Origin: Ursus arctos | Lineage: Eukaryota > Chordata > Mammalia > Carnivora > Ursidae | Direction: 5' to 3' | Length of the DNA stretch: 64,000 nt | Assembly (NCBI RefSeq): GCF_023065955.2 | Contig: NW_026623050.1 | Span: forward strand, 20,604,501 to 20,668,500 | Shown: positions 23,048 through 34,900 of the stretch, piece after piece | Numbering within the stretch: position 1 is the first letter of the stretch | Layout: each line of letters opens with the position of its first letter | Translations under genes and position numbers: made by a program | Notes under the pieces: generated by a model | Databases searched by the model: none | Seen by the model: only the letters and a program-made list of their open reading frames with translations | What the model was told of the DNA's origin: nothing

Positions 23048-24219
23048 AATATTTTTTAAACCATCATAAAATTACTACCAATATTCCTTGTTTTCCTTTT
23101 TAGAACTTACAAAATGAAAATAAGCCACTATTCACTTTGCCTTTCACCTTTCCCAACTTCTACTTAATCTTGAGTTAAATTTCTTTTTCAAATAATTAGT
23201 CTCCATATGGTACTCTCATAATCTAGACAGAATCCTGTTCGTTGGGAGTAAAATCTGATCTTACTTTGAAAGACGTCCCCAACCGGGATTTTCCTCTTCT
23301 CAACTTATCTGTCTTCCCAGCAGTAGTGTGTGGTCACAGAAGTGCATGAGACATGCTAATGCATTTATCAAGTGATTATTCTTGGCCCCTTTGCTGGCAA
23401 AAACAAGCAGGAAACAGTACAGAAAAAAACATGTCTAGTAAGCCACATTATCCAGCTTCAAAGCTGTTCAACTTGTGTGGCTCCTATGAATTCAAGGGGA
23501 AGAGAAAAAGCGCCGTTGCTTTGTCTTCACCAAGACCACTTCCCCTTCAGCCGTTTGCCAAGTGCTTGCCTCAATCGCCTAATCCAAGAGATGCCTTTCG
23601 TAGGCCTTGTTGTCATTCCATAAAGAATTAGTTCTGCTTAATAGCTCAACTGTGCAGGAAGAACATTCCATGCAATTTTACACTTTGCATCGGTCAGAGA
23701 AACAGAAGGATCAAGAAAGCATTAAGAAGAGTGAGGTTTTGTAACAAAACTCATGTCACTTAGCAACTTCAACCAAGTAGAAATTTATAATGAGAAAAAT
23801 ACAGAATCTGTCAAAATTACAGCAGAAATGTTTTACTAGGATTGTTTTTGCTTTTCCGAATGAATATCTCCTCTAACACAATTCCAGAGCTTCAGCATAT
23901 TAAATTATTTTTTGATAAACTTTACAGTATTCTTTTCCATTGCTGTTTTATATATTCTTTTCTCAGATTATAATTGGTCTCGTTTTCCTTTCTCTTCCTC
24001 TTAATAACCTCACAGTGGATATTCAGCAAATGCCTGTTATGCAGTACAATTCATTAAACTTTAAGTAATCACAATTTATTCCACCAATTAAACGTTCTAC
24101 ATATGACATTCAATTTATTAACTTGGAATCAATCAATATGAAACATCTGGGCAGCTCTTTCATCTTCTAATAGCTATTAAAGACAAAGCTTATTTCACTG
24201 ATAACAGAAAAAAAATACA
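23048..24219. other. Repeat-poor intron 2 interval
   Basis: About 1.2 kb with no recognised mobile element. 23350-23640 is open in two plus frames (92 and 83 codons) but shows no domain, so I do not call a gene. Confidence 0.5.
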
Positions 24220-24256
24220 GACACACTCTCACACACACACACACACACACACACAT
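24220..24256. repeat. CA microsatellite
   Basis: Near-perfect (AC)n of about 37 bp. Confidence 0.9.
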
Positions 24257-24417
24257 CTGATAAACTTGTTAAAGTGAATTCATAAAGTGGACCTTGTGTT
24301 CTAAACTACCTGTCCACAACATAATGAAGTCTTTTAATAATATCACAGCTCACATTTTTATTAGCCTTGACCACGTAGCCCTAAAGGGGAAAAGAGAGAA
24401 TTAACTTACGACATGTG

Positions 24418-24421
<4 letters not shown>

Positions 24422-24473
<52 letters not shown>

Positions 24474-24506
24474 GCGCGCGCGCATAAATATATATATATA
24501 TATATA
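24422..24506. repeat. Compound TA/CA/CG/TA microsatellite
   Basis: (TA)19, then (CA)6, then about (CG)5, then more TA. 24422-24486 is an uninterrupted 65-bp alternation of purine and pyrimidine. Confidence 0.95.
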
Positions 24507-24539
24507 AAATATACATACAGGGAAGTAATATTTCCCTCA

Positions 24540-24650
24540 CTTATGGGTAGGGAAATATGTTCTGAGAGGTCAGGCCACTCATTCAGGGTCGTAGAATTAG
24601 CAAATAGTGGAGCCAGGAGTCAAAACGGTGTTACTGTCTTTTAAATTACA
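24540..24650 (-). mobile_element. MIR SINE fragment
   Basis: 'ttctgagaggtcaggccact', 'agggtcgtagaattagcaaa' and 'agtggagccaggagtcaaaa' match reversed MIR. Confidence 0.65.
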
Positions 24651-25069
24651 CTCAAGCTGCAGCCCTAGAGTAGTAAGGAGTTCCCCCCCAGCACTTTTAA
24701 GCAGTGCTCCTCCTCTCACCTCACGAATTTACTCTCCCAGTAGGAAACATACATTCACACACAAAGGACAGAATTTCCCTCTCCCCCAGGTTCTCTCCTT
24801 TAAAAATTCCTGGAAGCAGAAAAAAAAAAAAAGATTTCCCCAACGTTTCACTTGATTAAATAGTCATCATTCCCAAAGTCATCAATGAGGGCTTTAGGAT
24901 CTTCCGTCAACAGTTTTTTTTCTCCCTCTTTCTACCTATTTTTCATCAACATCAATTTAATTGTACAATTATTTATCCAACATTCTACATCACTCACCAA
25001 TATGGATTTTGGCTACCCCAAATAAATCCACTTGCCACTCTTTAAAGAACACTCAGAATTCAAATACGT

Positions 25070-25400
25070 TAAGTCCCTCCCGAAAAGCAAAACCCACAGG
25101 ATGCTCTGCAGTCAGGAAAGGCTTTGCAGGGGAGGTGACGTGTGGTTGAAGGCTGAAGGACTAGTAAGCAGCAAGGGAATATGAAGAGTGGTCCAGGCAG
25201 AAGGTAGAGCATAGGCAGAGGCAAAGAGCAATGCAAGAGCACAACACATTCAGAGAACGGAAATCTCACGTAATGGGAACGTGAGGTGTACAGAGGAACC
25301 AAGGGGTGAGATGAGGTGGAGACATGGAGACAGGGTGGTGAAGGCTGCAGCCGCCAGGCAGGAGGGACCAGATGATGAAGAGCCTTGCCTATTTATGCTC
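25070..25400 (-). mobile_element. L2 LINE 3' region, first part
   Basis: 'ggaggtgacgtgtggttgaa', 'gtccaggcagaaggtagagc' and 'gcaaagagcaatgcaagagc' match reversed L2. Confidence 0.7.
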
Positions 25401-25409
25401 CAATGCTTT

Positions 25410-25575
25410 GCTACTCTAAGTGTGGGTGGTCCTTGGACCAGCCTTCCAACTTGTTTGGTCCGCAGTATATCAGGCTCCACCCCTGAGCTTACCAAGTCCA
25501 ATCAGCATTTTTTACAGATGCCCAGGTGACTTATATGTACTTTAAAATTTGAGAAGCACAGCTCTAACCATTTAG
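25410..25575 (+). mobile_element. MER20-like hAT DNA transposon
   Basis: 'agtgtgggtggtccttggac', 'atcaggctccacccctgagc' and 'actttaaaatttgagaagca' resemble MER20. It sits inside the L2, whose sequence resumes after it. Confidence 0.72.
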
Positions 25576-25690
25576 GTTGCATTCTGAAGGGAACGACAAG
25601 CTAGTAAAATATCGGAAGCAAAAGATATACACGGTCAGATTTGAAAGCCATTTACAAGACTGATTACGAGTGGGTACAAATGCAAATGTG
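25576..25690 (-). mobile_element. L2 LINE, continuation after MER20
   Basis: 'acacggtcagatttgaaagc' and 'caagactgattacgagtggg' fit the next upstream part of reversed L2. Confidence 0.55.
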
Positions 25691-25779
25691 TAGGGTTTTT
25701 TTTTTTAATGGTTTACTTGCTATTGAATTTTTCTATTTGAGAATGATTGTTTCATAAAAGTGCTTCCTACTTTGGTACT

Positions 25780-26335
25780 CTCGGTTTCCATGGTTGTCAG
25801 GACCCGGGAGGTGGGGGAAATAGGGAGAGGTTGGTAAAAGGGTACAAACTTTCAGCTATAGGATTAATGAAGTCTGAGGATCTAACGTAAAATACTGTGG
25901 CTACAGTTGATAACACTGAGTTGAATAATTTAAATTTACTAAGAGGGGCGCCTGGGTGGCACAGCGGTTGAGCGTTTGCCTTCAGCTCAGGGCATGATCC
26001 CGGTGTGATGGGATCGAGCCCCACATGAGGCTCCTCCGCTATGAGCCTGCTTCTTCCTCTCCCACTCCCCCTGCTTGTGTTCCCTCTCTCGCTGGCTGTC
26101 TCTATCTCTGTCAAATAAATAAATAAAATCTTTAAAAAAAAAATTTACTAAGAGAACAGAACTTAAATGTTTTCAAACATACACACAAAAATAAATATGT
26201 GAGGTAATGGATATGTTAATTATCTCGAAGAGGGAAATCCTTTTATAAGGTATACATATATTAAATCACCATGATGTACACTTTAAATATCTTACAATTT
26301 CATATGTCAATTATACCTCAACAAAGCTGAAATTT
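25780..26335 (+). mobile_element. L1 3' UTR fragment split by a SINE
   Basis: 'gggtacaaactttcagctat', 'gtggctacagttgataacac' and the closing 'atgtcaattatacctcaaca' match L1M 3' UTR. Confidence 0.72.
25946..26141 (+). mobile_element. SINEC, young subfamily, inside L1 3' UTR
   Basis: Perfect 13-bp target duplication 'aatttactaagag' at 25933-25945 and 26142-26154, with an intact 'ggcacagcggttgagcgttt' head. Probably one of the youngest copies here. Confidence 0.95.
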
Positions 26336-26379
26336 AAAAAAAAAAATTCTTCCTTATCTGTACAGAGGCTCCTAATGAC

Positions 26380-27180
26380 AGGAGGAACATACAAGGTTAT
26401 CTCAAACACCAAGAATGCACCTTCTATAGGACAAAAGCATGTCTAACCATATCCGACTAGTGATTTGAATCAAATTTATGCAGTCATGCTCCCTAAACCG
26501 TTTCATCAACTCTAAGCTGTTGCATAAACAGCTCACTCTTATTTTACCTGCTAAAGGCCTTTGAATTACTTAGGTAGGGGCGATACTGGCTATATTTGCT
26601 GCTCATAAATAATCCTTTAAATGAGCGAAGCCTATATTCTCCTAGAAATTTTTGCTACATTATATGCAACCTTTAGCTCAGAAGAATAAACGCACAGAAT
26701 TCTGGACCATGGCCATACAGAAATCCCCTATTATGTGTCCAATAAGCCAAATCAAAACAACGCAGGGTTTATAGGAACGGGCTGAACGAGAATTGCAGCT
26801 CTTATTTCAGCTGCTGTCAAGTGTCACATTCATTCAAGGAGACGAAAGTTAACTGATAAAATCTGCTTTTTAATGCCTGCTATTGACAATAGAGAGAGCC
26901 AAACAGCCTGACTTTTTCTTTGATGGCATATAATGAATGTCACTGAAAGGATTTTGTACTTAAAGAAACATGACCCTGCTAAAAAAAGATAATAGAACGG
27001 ATAGCAATACCAAAAAAGTAGTTATGTGTGTTAGAACAGGTAATGCATCTGTTATAGTGACCAGAAGTTATGATACTTCTGCCCATATTTAGTCCTCACA
27101 GCCACTGGACCCAAAAGGATCATGACTTTGATATGAATAAAACTACAATCAGATCCAGTTGTAAAGCTGGATACCCCAAC
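26380..27180. promoter_or_regulatory. Repeat-free interval, candidate regulatory element
   Basis: About 800 bp without any recognised repeat. It includes a CAGCTG E-box (26808-26813), 'attgacaat' with a SOX-type core (26882-26890) and the TCF/LEF-type CTTTGAT (26918-26924). Regulatory function is inferred only. Confidence 0.25.
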
Positions 27181-27617
27181 TTTGTGGAGCACGCTATTCA
27201 TAGCCTAATGTAAACATTCCATGTGGCTTAACAAGAGACCCTGATTATCAGTGGCATCGAGTAATTGGAAAGATTTTTGAAAATACACCAAAGCTTGGAG
27301 GCCACAAAGGTAGTGTCTTCCAACCCCTTCCATTCTGTGATGGGCAGCCCTTTAGAGGGCTGGGAAGTCTTGCCCACAAATACACATTTGCTGACGGGCG
27401 GAGTCTGTGTGTATGTCAATGGCAAGGTGGAGTAAGCTGGCAAAGAAAACAGAGGCAAACAGTTAGTGAGAAAGAGGGCAAAGAAAAAGAACAAAATGGG
27501 AAAAATAAGGGGGAAAATATTACATGACAAGAAGACAAGTAAAAAGACAAAGAGAAGGAAGAGATCAGGAATGAATGGTGCAAATAAAAGGAAACAAAAT
27601 TTAAAAACAAAGGAACA

Positions 27618-27825
27618 GGGGCACCTGGGTGGCTCAGTCCGTTAGGCGTGGCCTACTCTTGATTCCGGCTCAGGTCATGATCTCGGGGTCCTGGGATGGA
27701 GCCCTCCATCGGGCTTGGTGCTAAGCGGGGAGTAGGTTGGAGGATTCTCTCTCTTCCTCTGCTTCCCTCCCCCCCACCCCATTCATGCTCTTTCTCTAAA
27801 ATAAATAAATCTTTAAAAAAAAAAA
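27618..27825 (+). mobile_element. SINEC
   Basis: Head 'gggcacctgggtggctcagt', 'gattccggctcaggtcatg' form; target duplication 'aaaggaaca' at 27609-27617 and 27826-27834. Confidence 0.92.
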
Positions 27826-28184
27826 AAAGGAACAAATTACTGGTCTACTAACCACTGCTAAACACTGATGACAATGGCTTCCGGTACATTTTAGTTTGGT
27901 GACAAAGTACTGCAGCTGACTCTATTAGTAAATATGTCTAGCCAGGATGATTTCAAACTGATCCCCACTGGCACTGTGAAATAAATTCTTAAAAAGTTAT
28001 CTGGGAAAATGAGTAGTTAATAGAATTACCGAATTTCTTGAGGTCTAAAAGAACTTCCTAACAGTTTAAATTTCTTTATGACTGTAATTATGGATGTAAG
28101 GATGTGACTGAATTCAACAGCATCAAGGGTCCAATAACAAAAACAAAGTATTTGTACATTAAGTGGAAAAAAAAAAGGTTAAAT

Positions 28185-28990
28185 ACCAATATAAAGCGAA
28201 ATCTATTTAACAGGATTACAACAACCACTTTGGAAAAGAGCTCGGCAGTTTCTTAAAAAGTTCAATGTATATCTACTATAAAACCCAGCCGTTTTACTCC
28301 TAGGTTTCGAACCAGGAAAAATGAACTCAAGAGTCTACACAAAGATTTGTATATGGCAGCTTGAACAGCTCCAAGCTGTTGGAAAACAGCCCAAGTGTCC
28401 CTTGACAAATGAATAAACAGACAGTGGTATGCCCACACGACAGAATACGACTCAACAACAACAGAAGTGAACTATCGATACATACACAACGTGATGAATC
28501 TCCAAATAGTTACACGGAAAGAATCCAGACAAAGTAGCACATATTATGTGATTCTATTTGCATAACATTCTAGAAAAAGGCAAACGAACTGGTAGTAACG
28601 GAAAGCAGATCAGTGGTTGCGTGTGGATGGGGAGGAAAGACGGATTACAAAGAGCACGAGGAACCTTTTGGGAGTGGTGAGTATGCACATCACCTTCATT
28701 GTACTAATGGTCTGTCTCATTGGTACATACATATGTCAACTTCACCAAGTTGTGTACTGTAAGATGTACAGTTTATTGCTCAATGCAGTTTTAAAAGACT
28801 GATGATAAAAAAAAAAAACCCTCTGTGTATGGACATAAACGTGTTTGTAAATACACGGAAAAAAGTCCTGGAAGAAACTACATTACCATTTACAATAACT
28901 ACCTCTAGAAGAACTCAGCACTTAATTTATTCTCCATTACTTCAATATTTATGGTAAGCATGTATTACTTCCATAACTTCAAAAATAAAA
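28185..28990 (+). mobile_element. Old L1 ORF2 end and 3' UTR
   Basis: 'tttggaaaagagctcggcag', 'atgtgattctatttgcataa' and 'cagatcagtggttgcgtg' are the C-terminal ORF2 and 3' UTR pattern, heavily mutated. The last part may be a second L1 tail. Confidence 0.72.
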
Positions 28991-29754
28991 ATAGAAATCA
29001 GATGTATTCGCAAAAGCCTTTAAAAGTTCCAGAAAGCTCTATTCAAAATCACAAATGTTTCCACCAGTTTCTTCATCCTCAACTGTTAAACATTATTTCT
29101 TACTGGTTTTAATGGTAATCTACTTAATTTTATGCTCATTATAGCAATATGCAATATTTTTAATTATATGTGTACAAGTTATTAGCTACTACATGAGTCA
29201 AAACAGGTCTGTTTGCAAACAGGCCTGTGTATACCCCTTTTTTCCGCATGGAAAAGTGTTCTCTAACTCCAAACCACTATAATTACTCATACTTAGTTTG
29301 TGTCTTTCTCTGATAATTATACTTGAAAGATGTGGAGCTGGAGTTCTGTTTTTAAAAGTCTCATCTTCTGAAATTTTAGGTTGTAATTGCAGTATAATAT
29401 TCTAGAATTTAATATTTTGTTGGCTAGGCTATTTACTTTAGGTATGTTTAAATACTTTTAATTTGTCCTTAAATCACTCTTCTATTTTTAACAGATCTAA
29501 AGGTATTTTCTAAGCTAAAATGCTATACCCCTTTCAATGAATTTAGTTGATTTCTCATCAGTTTAAATATATGGATTATCTACTCAAAATTATCAATTAA
29601 AATATACATATCCCCCAAATTTTATCTAAGACACAGTGGGAGACAGAAAGTTAAACTTTATATCTGCCCTCGACTTGCCCCTTCCCTCCTAAAAGGCTAT
29701 ATATAGCAGGTATGTTTTTTAAAAACACAAATAAAACAAAAACAAATATTATGG
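28991..29754. other. Unassigned AT-rich intron 2 sequence
   Basis: No repeat family or gene signal recognised. Confidence 0.5.
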
Positions 29755-29915
29755 TGAGGGCTCAGAAAGAAACAGTGAATTAGGTCCACCAATTAATAAC
29801 TGTGTGACTTTGTAAGTTACTTGATGTCTCCTATGTCTTAGTTTCTTAATCTATAAAAGGGTAAGAAATTTATTTCACAAAATTGTTGGGAGGATTAAAT
29901 TAAATATCTATATAA
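29755..29915 (+). mobile_element. MIR SINE
   Basis: 'taactgtgtgactttgtaag', 'ttagtttcttaatctataaa' and 'gttgggaggattaaattaaa' match the MIR core and 3' end. Confidence 0.78.
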
Positions 29916-29929
29916 AAGATTTAATTCTG

Positions 29930-30720
29930 TCCGTTCCTTCCCACTCCTCTGTAATCCTGATTCATTTATAACGTGTCTTCAAATTCTTCCTCATCCCTAG
30001 GTGCCATCAGCTTACAAATACACCCATGTCTTTCCTATCCTACGCAGATGGTCTCCTGAGCTAGCTTCTATACCCTTTGCCTTTTCCACACTTCACTCCT
30101 CCATCACTACATTTCCTACTTATTTTTCAACCCCATCATGATGATAGTGATGGACCAAACTGTTTCTCCTCCATCCTCAGCTGACTTGGACTCCATAGCA
30201 TCTCCAACAGAATTTTCTCATTTGGAGACTTACTTCCTTTCCGATTCCCAGGTCACTATGTTCTCTCACTACTTCCTTGACCAGCTTTGATGACTCCTCT
30301 TTGTTCACCCACTCCTTGCATTTAAGGCTAACTGTGTCTTCAGTCTCTTATCTTTGCACACAACCCCCTTCTTTAGCAACCCCCTCAATTTCTGGCACCC
30401 AATATGCTCCTAACTGCTAAATCTATATTTCTAGATTTAAATTTTTCTCTTGGAAAATCTTCAGTTCTACCAATAATATGGCTAAATGTCTCCATCTAGA
30501 TGTCCCAAAGACACCTAAAGTTTGATATAACAGGACTAAACTCATTCTTTTTCACTCATTCTTATTCTTTCCTATTCTTTACCCTTTCTTCCTCTAAGTA
30601 CCCAGTCACACTTTCTTTCTGCCTAGCAAACCCCACCTTCCTTTCTAATCCAATTTAATGATATCACCATCCAAAAACACAAGCCATAAATCTTCAAGTT
30701 ATCTTCAAGGGTAGAAATCA
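29930..30720 (+). mobile_element. Probable L2 LINE fragment
   Basis: Pyrimidine-rich diverged text of L2 style, e.g. 'tgtcttcaaattcttcctca' and 'aagtttgatataacaggact'. Confidence 0.5.
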
Positions 30721-30789
30721 CCAAATCTTCATTTCCATATTTTCTTGCATATCCTTTCCATCTGCAATATACTGACAGCAAAAGCAGCT

Positions 30790-31262
30790 AAAATTCTTCA
30801 CCCTATCCATATCCATATCCATTCCAATGTAACTTTGCAGCTCCTCCCACCTCTCAAATCTGAGCTACTTTTGAGACTTGCTTTGGCCAACAGAACGGGA
30901 CAGAAGTAACAGCACGCTAACTCCATGCCAGAGCCTTGAAAAGCCTTGTGTGATTTCCCTCACTCTCTCGGAACTTGCCACAGACCTGTGAACAAACTCA
31001 GAAGAGCTTCCTGGATGATGAAAGACATGTGGTCCAACCTCTCCCATCACTCCAACCAACAAGCAGTCATGTGGGTTGAGATCATCCCAGACCAACCAGC
31101 ATCCCTCCTCCCAGCAGACCTCCTAGCCGACTGAGGATACACTACAAAGTACAGCTGAGATCAGCTTACAAGGCTTGCAAGCAATAATATACACTTACAG
31201 TTTTAAGTCATCATCATGTTTAAGAGCAGTCTGTTATGCAGTGATAGCTAAACGGATACACT
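30790..31262 (+). mobile_element. Solo LTR of MaLR (MLT1-like) type
   Basis: 'cattccaatgtaactttgca', 'catgtgggttgagatcatcc' and the closing 'ttaagtcatcatcatgttta' with 'gtctgttatgcagtgatagc' resemble MLT1 LTRs of the ancient ERVL-MaLR group. No internal retroviral coding sequence is adjacent. Confidence 0.6.
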
Positions 31263-31490
31263 TTCTTTTCTGCTCTCATGATGCCCTAACTCAGGCATCC
31301 ATCTCTCAGCTGGGTGTTGGAAAGATCCCATAGTTCATCCCTCTGTTTTTCCTCTCACCCTGTAATCACTCATGTGTATATGTGTGTGTATATATTATAA
31401 AAATAATTTTAGTAACTATGTATATCTATATATACAGTGGGACAACTCACAAACCATGTAGTCTAGAAATATTCAAAAATTAAGAAAAAG

Positions 31491-31672
31491 AGGGATGCCT
31501 GGGTGGCTTGGTCAGTTAGGCAACATCCTTCGGTTCTGGTCATGATCCTGGGGTCCTGGGATTGAGTCCCGCATTGGGCTCCTTGCTCAGCAGGGAGCCT
31601 GCTTCTCCCTCTGCCTGCCTCTATCCCCCTACTTGTGCTCTCTCTCTCTCTGACAATAAAATCTGTAAAAAA
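31491..31672 (+). mobile_element. SINEC
   Basis: Head 'agggatgcctgggtggcttg'; target duplication 'aaaaattaagaaaaag' and 'aaatttaagaaaaag'. Confidence 0.92.
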
Positions 31673-31689
31673 AATTTAAGAAAAAGGTA

Positions 31690-32164
31690 TATCATAAATG
31701 CATAAAATCTATGTAGATGTTAGTCTATTTCGTCACTTACTACCATAAAATATATACAAATCTACTATGAAAGTTAAAATCTATCTAAACTTATGCAAAC
31801 ACTTATAAGCCATAGATGGTACCATTTGCAGTCGAGAGAAATGTAAACAAACATAGATGCAGTGTTAAATCATAACTGTATAAAATTAACTGTAGTATGT
31901 ACTGTACTACTGTAATAATTTCATAGTCACCTCCTACTGTTATTGTAGTGAATTCAAGAGTTGCAAGTATCCACTTAAAATATGTGATACGAGTCCCCTC
32001 TGTGTGAGTGCTTCTTCTCTCCAATAAATTGCATATGGTGGTAAAAAGTGATCTCTTGTGTTCTTGCTACTAGTGATTGAGTTCTGGGGGAGTTGAAAGT
32101 TATATGCAGATTCTCAACTGTTGCATCTCAACTTAGATGTGCAGGCGTTGTTCAAGGATCAATA
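31690..32164. mobile_element. Tigger2-like DNA transposon fossil
   Basis: Right end: 'gttctgggggagttgaaagt', 'gcgttgttcaaggatcaa'. Internal 'ctctccaataaattgcatat' and 'aaaaagtgatctcttgtgtt' resemble Tigger2 interior. No transposase frame. Left boundary uncertain. Confidence 0.7.
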
Positions 32165-33179
32165 GTGTGTGTACATGAAAAACATTTGGTCAATGAATGA
32201 AAATGCAAGTGATAAGTAAAAAGTAAGTTAAATAGGTGACAACTCTCAGCAGAGAAGGAAGAGATTACAGTGAGATGAAATGGTAAAAAGGGCAAATGAT
32301 TCTGGATATAGGATTTGGGTTGGGTCAAATTAAAATAGAGCAATAATTCCCAGGCCTCAAAGTAAACTTATCACACAACTGCAACCTAGCCTTTTAAATA
32401 AAACGAATAAGCTCACATAGAATCTTTTATTTTTTCCTACACTGGTAAGTTTTTGACACAAGAATGTGAACTCTAGAGGGTTAATGAATCAATCAGTAGC
32501 AACCCACAGTATGGTCAAGACGGTAAAATGAAATGCTTGGTCAGAGTTCACTGACCACTGGTCAAAGACAGACAAAGAGCCCTGTCTCAAATAATAGCTT
32601 TAGTCGTCAGAGAGAGAGGCTCATTTTCTGTACCAGAATGCAGTTTTCCTGCAAGTCTCAACCAAATCCACAAATCTCAGGTGGATTTGCTTTTTTCGGG
32701 TATTATAATAGCTAACTGAAAAGCAGCTGATTCAACTCCTAATTGTTCATCCAATTTGATCATTAAGACAACCAAAATAACGGTGCATGATCTGGTTGTT
32801 AGAATTGTGCTACCTCCCAAACTGAATTAACCATGTGGCAGTCTGACTGATAACTCAGGGGCCATGCTGGATTGACGTAATCCAGTTTGGTGCCAAGCAC
32901 AGATATGGTTTTGACTTTTCAACATCTACCAGGGCAGATGTTATTAGTAGCCTTTTCAATCATAAAAGTTAATGCAAATTCAAGTTATTGTTAAGACTTG
33001 GAAGTAAGAAAAATAGTAAAAAGCCAGTTAAGATAAAATTTAAAAATAAGCTGTTAAATAATTCAAGCAAACAAAAACCATTTATAGCAACAATAAGATA
33101 ATCTAATTTCAGAAGGCCACTAATAATAGGTCACTTAATCTCTGACAAAATAGGGAAATGTATTTTAAATCACCTCATC
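32165..33179. other. Unassigned intron 2 sequence
   Basis: About 1 kb without recognised repeats or coding signal. Confidence 0.5.
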
Positions 33180-33524
33180 TAAAGATTGTTTATTCAAACT
33201 ATTTCAAACATATAGAAGAGTAATACAATAAATGCTTATGTATATTCTACCAAGCTTTATCAAACATTAACACTTTGTCCTATTTGCTTCAGATCTTTTT
33301 TTAAGACTATAAAACATTACAGATTTGGTTGAAGCTTCTTGTATACGTCTCTCTGATCTGATCTTATTGCTTCCCTTCCCAGAAGTAACTACTACCCTGA
33401 ATTTAGTGCTTGTAAATCCCATGGATCGTTTATACTACTACTAAATATCATACAAAATATGCATGGCTCTGCACACTTTCAAATCTATATACAAAGACAT
33501 CATACTCTCTTCTGTAATTTACTT

Positions 33525-33694
33525 CTTTTTTCAAGATTTTATTTATTTATTTGAGAAAGACAGAGAGAGAGTGAGCATGAGCAGTGGGGAGGAACACAGG
33601 GAGAGGGGGAAGCAGGCTCCCCACTCAGCAGGACCCAGAGATTATGACCTGAGCCGGAGGCAGACACTTAACTGAATGAGCCACCCAGGCACCC
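33525..33694 (-). mobile_element. SINEC inside L1
   Basis: Target duplication 'tgtaatttactt' at 33513-33524 and 33696-33707; end 'cacccaggcaccc'. Confidence 0.92.
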
Positions 33695-34112
33695 TTGTAA
33701 TTTACTTTCATGCTCAGCTATGGTTTTCTTGTGTGGTTGTGGTTTTTTTTTTTTTTTTTTGGTTGCCATTTATCCACATTGATATACATAACTTCAATCA
33801 TTTTCATTTTGAGTGAAATTAATCAAATGCATTTCACTGTATATAGTGTCCCACAATTTGTTGGCCATTTTCTTATTGATAGACACGTAAGTTGTTTCCA
33901 ACTTTTCATTATCACAAAGGATAATTCAAGGAGCATTTTTATATATGTGTCCTTATGTACATGGCAAGTTTTTCTCTGACACAGTCCTAGAAATGCAATT
34001 GGTGTGTCAAAGGCACATGCATTTTTAATTTTTCCAGATATTGCCAAGTTGCTTTCTAAAACAGCTCTACCAATTTAGAGTACCATCGGCTTTCTTTGCC
34101 ATCATGTAGAAA

Positions 34113-34139
34113 TACACACACACACACACACACACACAT
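34113..34139. repeat. CA microsatellite
   Basis: (CA)13 directly beside the next SINE. Confidence 0.9.
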
Positions 34140-34141
34140 AT

Positions 34142-34346
34142 TTGAAGATTTTATTTATTTATTTGAGAAAGAGAGAGTAGAGTGAGTGAGAGAGCGCACG
34201 CATAAGCAGGGGTTAGGGGCAAAGGGAGAGGGAGAAGCAGACTCTCCGCTGAGCAGGGAGCCTGATGCGGGCTTGATCCCAGGACCCTGAGATCATGTCC
34301 TGAGCTGAAGGCAGACACTTAACAGATTGCACCACCCAGATGCCCC
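34142..34346 (-). mobile_element. SINEC at the end of a CA run
   Basis: Reversed copy ending 'accacccagatgcccc'. Target probably in the CA/TA microsatellite, as 'acatat' follows on both sides. Confidence 0.88.
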
Positions 34347-34900
34347 TGGACATATATATTTTTATCTATATATATATTCATATATTTTTGTCAGTCTGGT
34401 GGGTATAAAATAGTATCTTAATTTTTTTTTCATTTCCCTGGTTACAAGTGAGCTTGCATACTTTCCTGTGTTTAACAGCTACTTAGGTTTTCTCTTCTAT
34501 GAACTGACTCCTGTTAATAGTCTTTTCTACTAGGATGTTTGCTTTTTTATTGATTTGTAGGAATTTTTACATAGTTACTTATCATTTGTTATTTAGATTC
34601 ATTGTACATATTTTAATTCAGCTGTGGCTTGTCATTTCATTACTGACTTATACTGCCTTTTTGAAATTCAGAAGTTTACAATTTAAAAAAAATACATACT
34701 ATTTTTTCTTCATGGTTTAGGCTTTTTAGAAATTATTTTTAAATTCTTCCTGACCCAGAATTAGGTACAAGCCTAAAATTTCAGGCCACTTAACCCTCTA
34801 TATTTCTCTTCTGTTTTGGTTTCTATAGATGTTTCTCTTGTTTTTGAGCCAGGATATCTTTTTAAGTTTTCTCTTCTTATATTTTACCTATTGTTATACG

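Larger units (their letters stand above)
33180..34900 (-). mobile_element. Old L1 3' region, reversed, with two SINE insertions
   Basis: 'tattgatagacacgtaagtt', 'gtttccaacttttcattatc' and 'gccaagttgctttctaaaac' are the reverse of L1 ORF2 C-terminal and 3' UTR sequence. No coding capacity remains. Confidence 0.68.

Noticed and set aside
24220..24256. CA repeats as CRISPR-like arrays
   Set aside because: They are simple dinucleotide repeats without spacers; no CRISPR array is expected or seen in this mammalian DNA.
30790..31262. Possible endogenous retrovirus with coding genes
   Set aside because: Only an ancient LTR-like segment is seen. No retroviral coding sequence is adjacent on either side.
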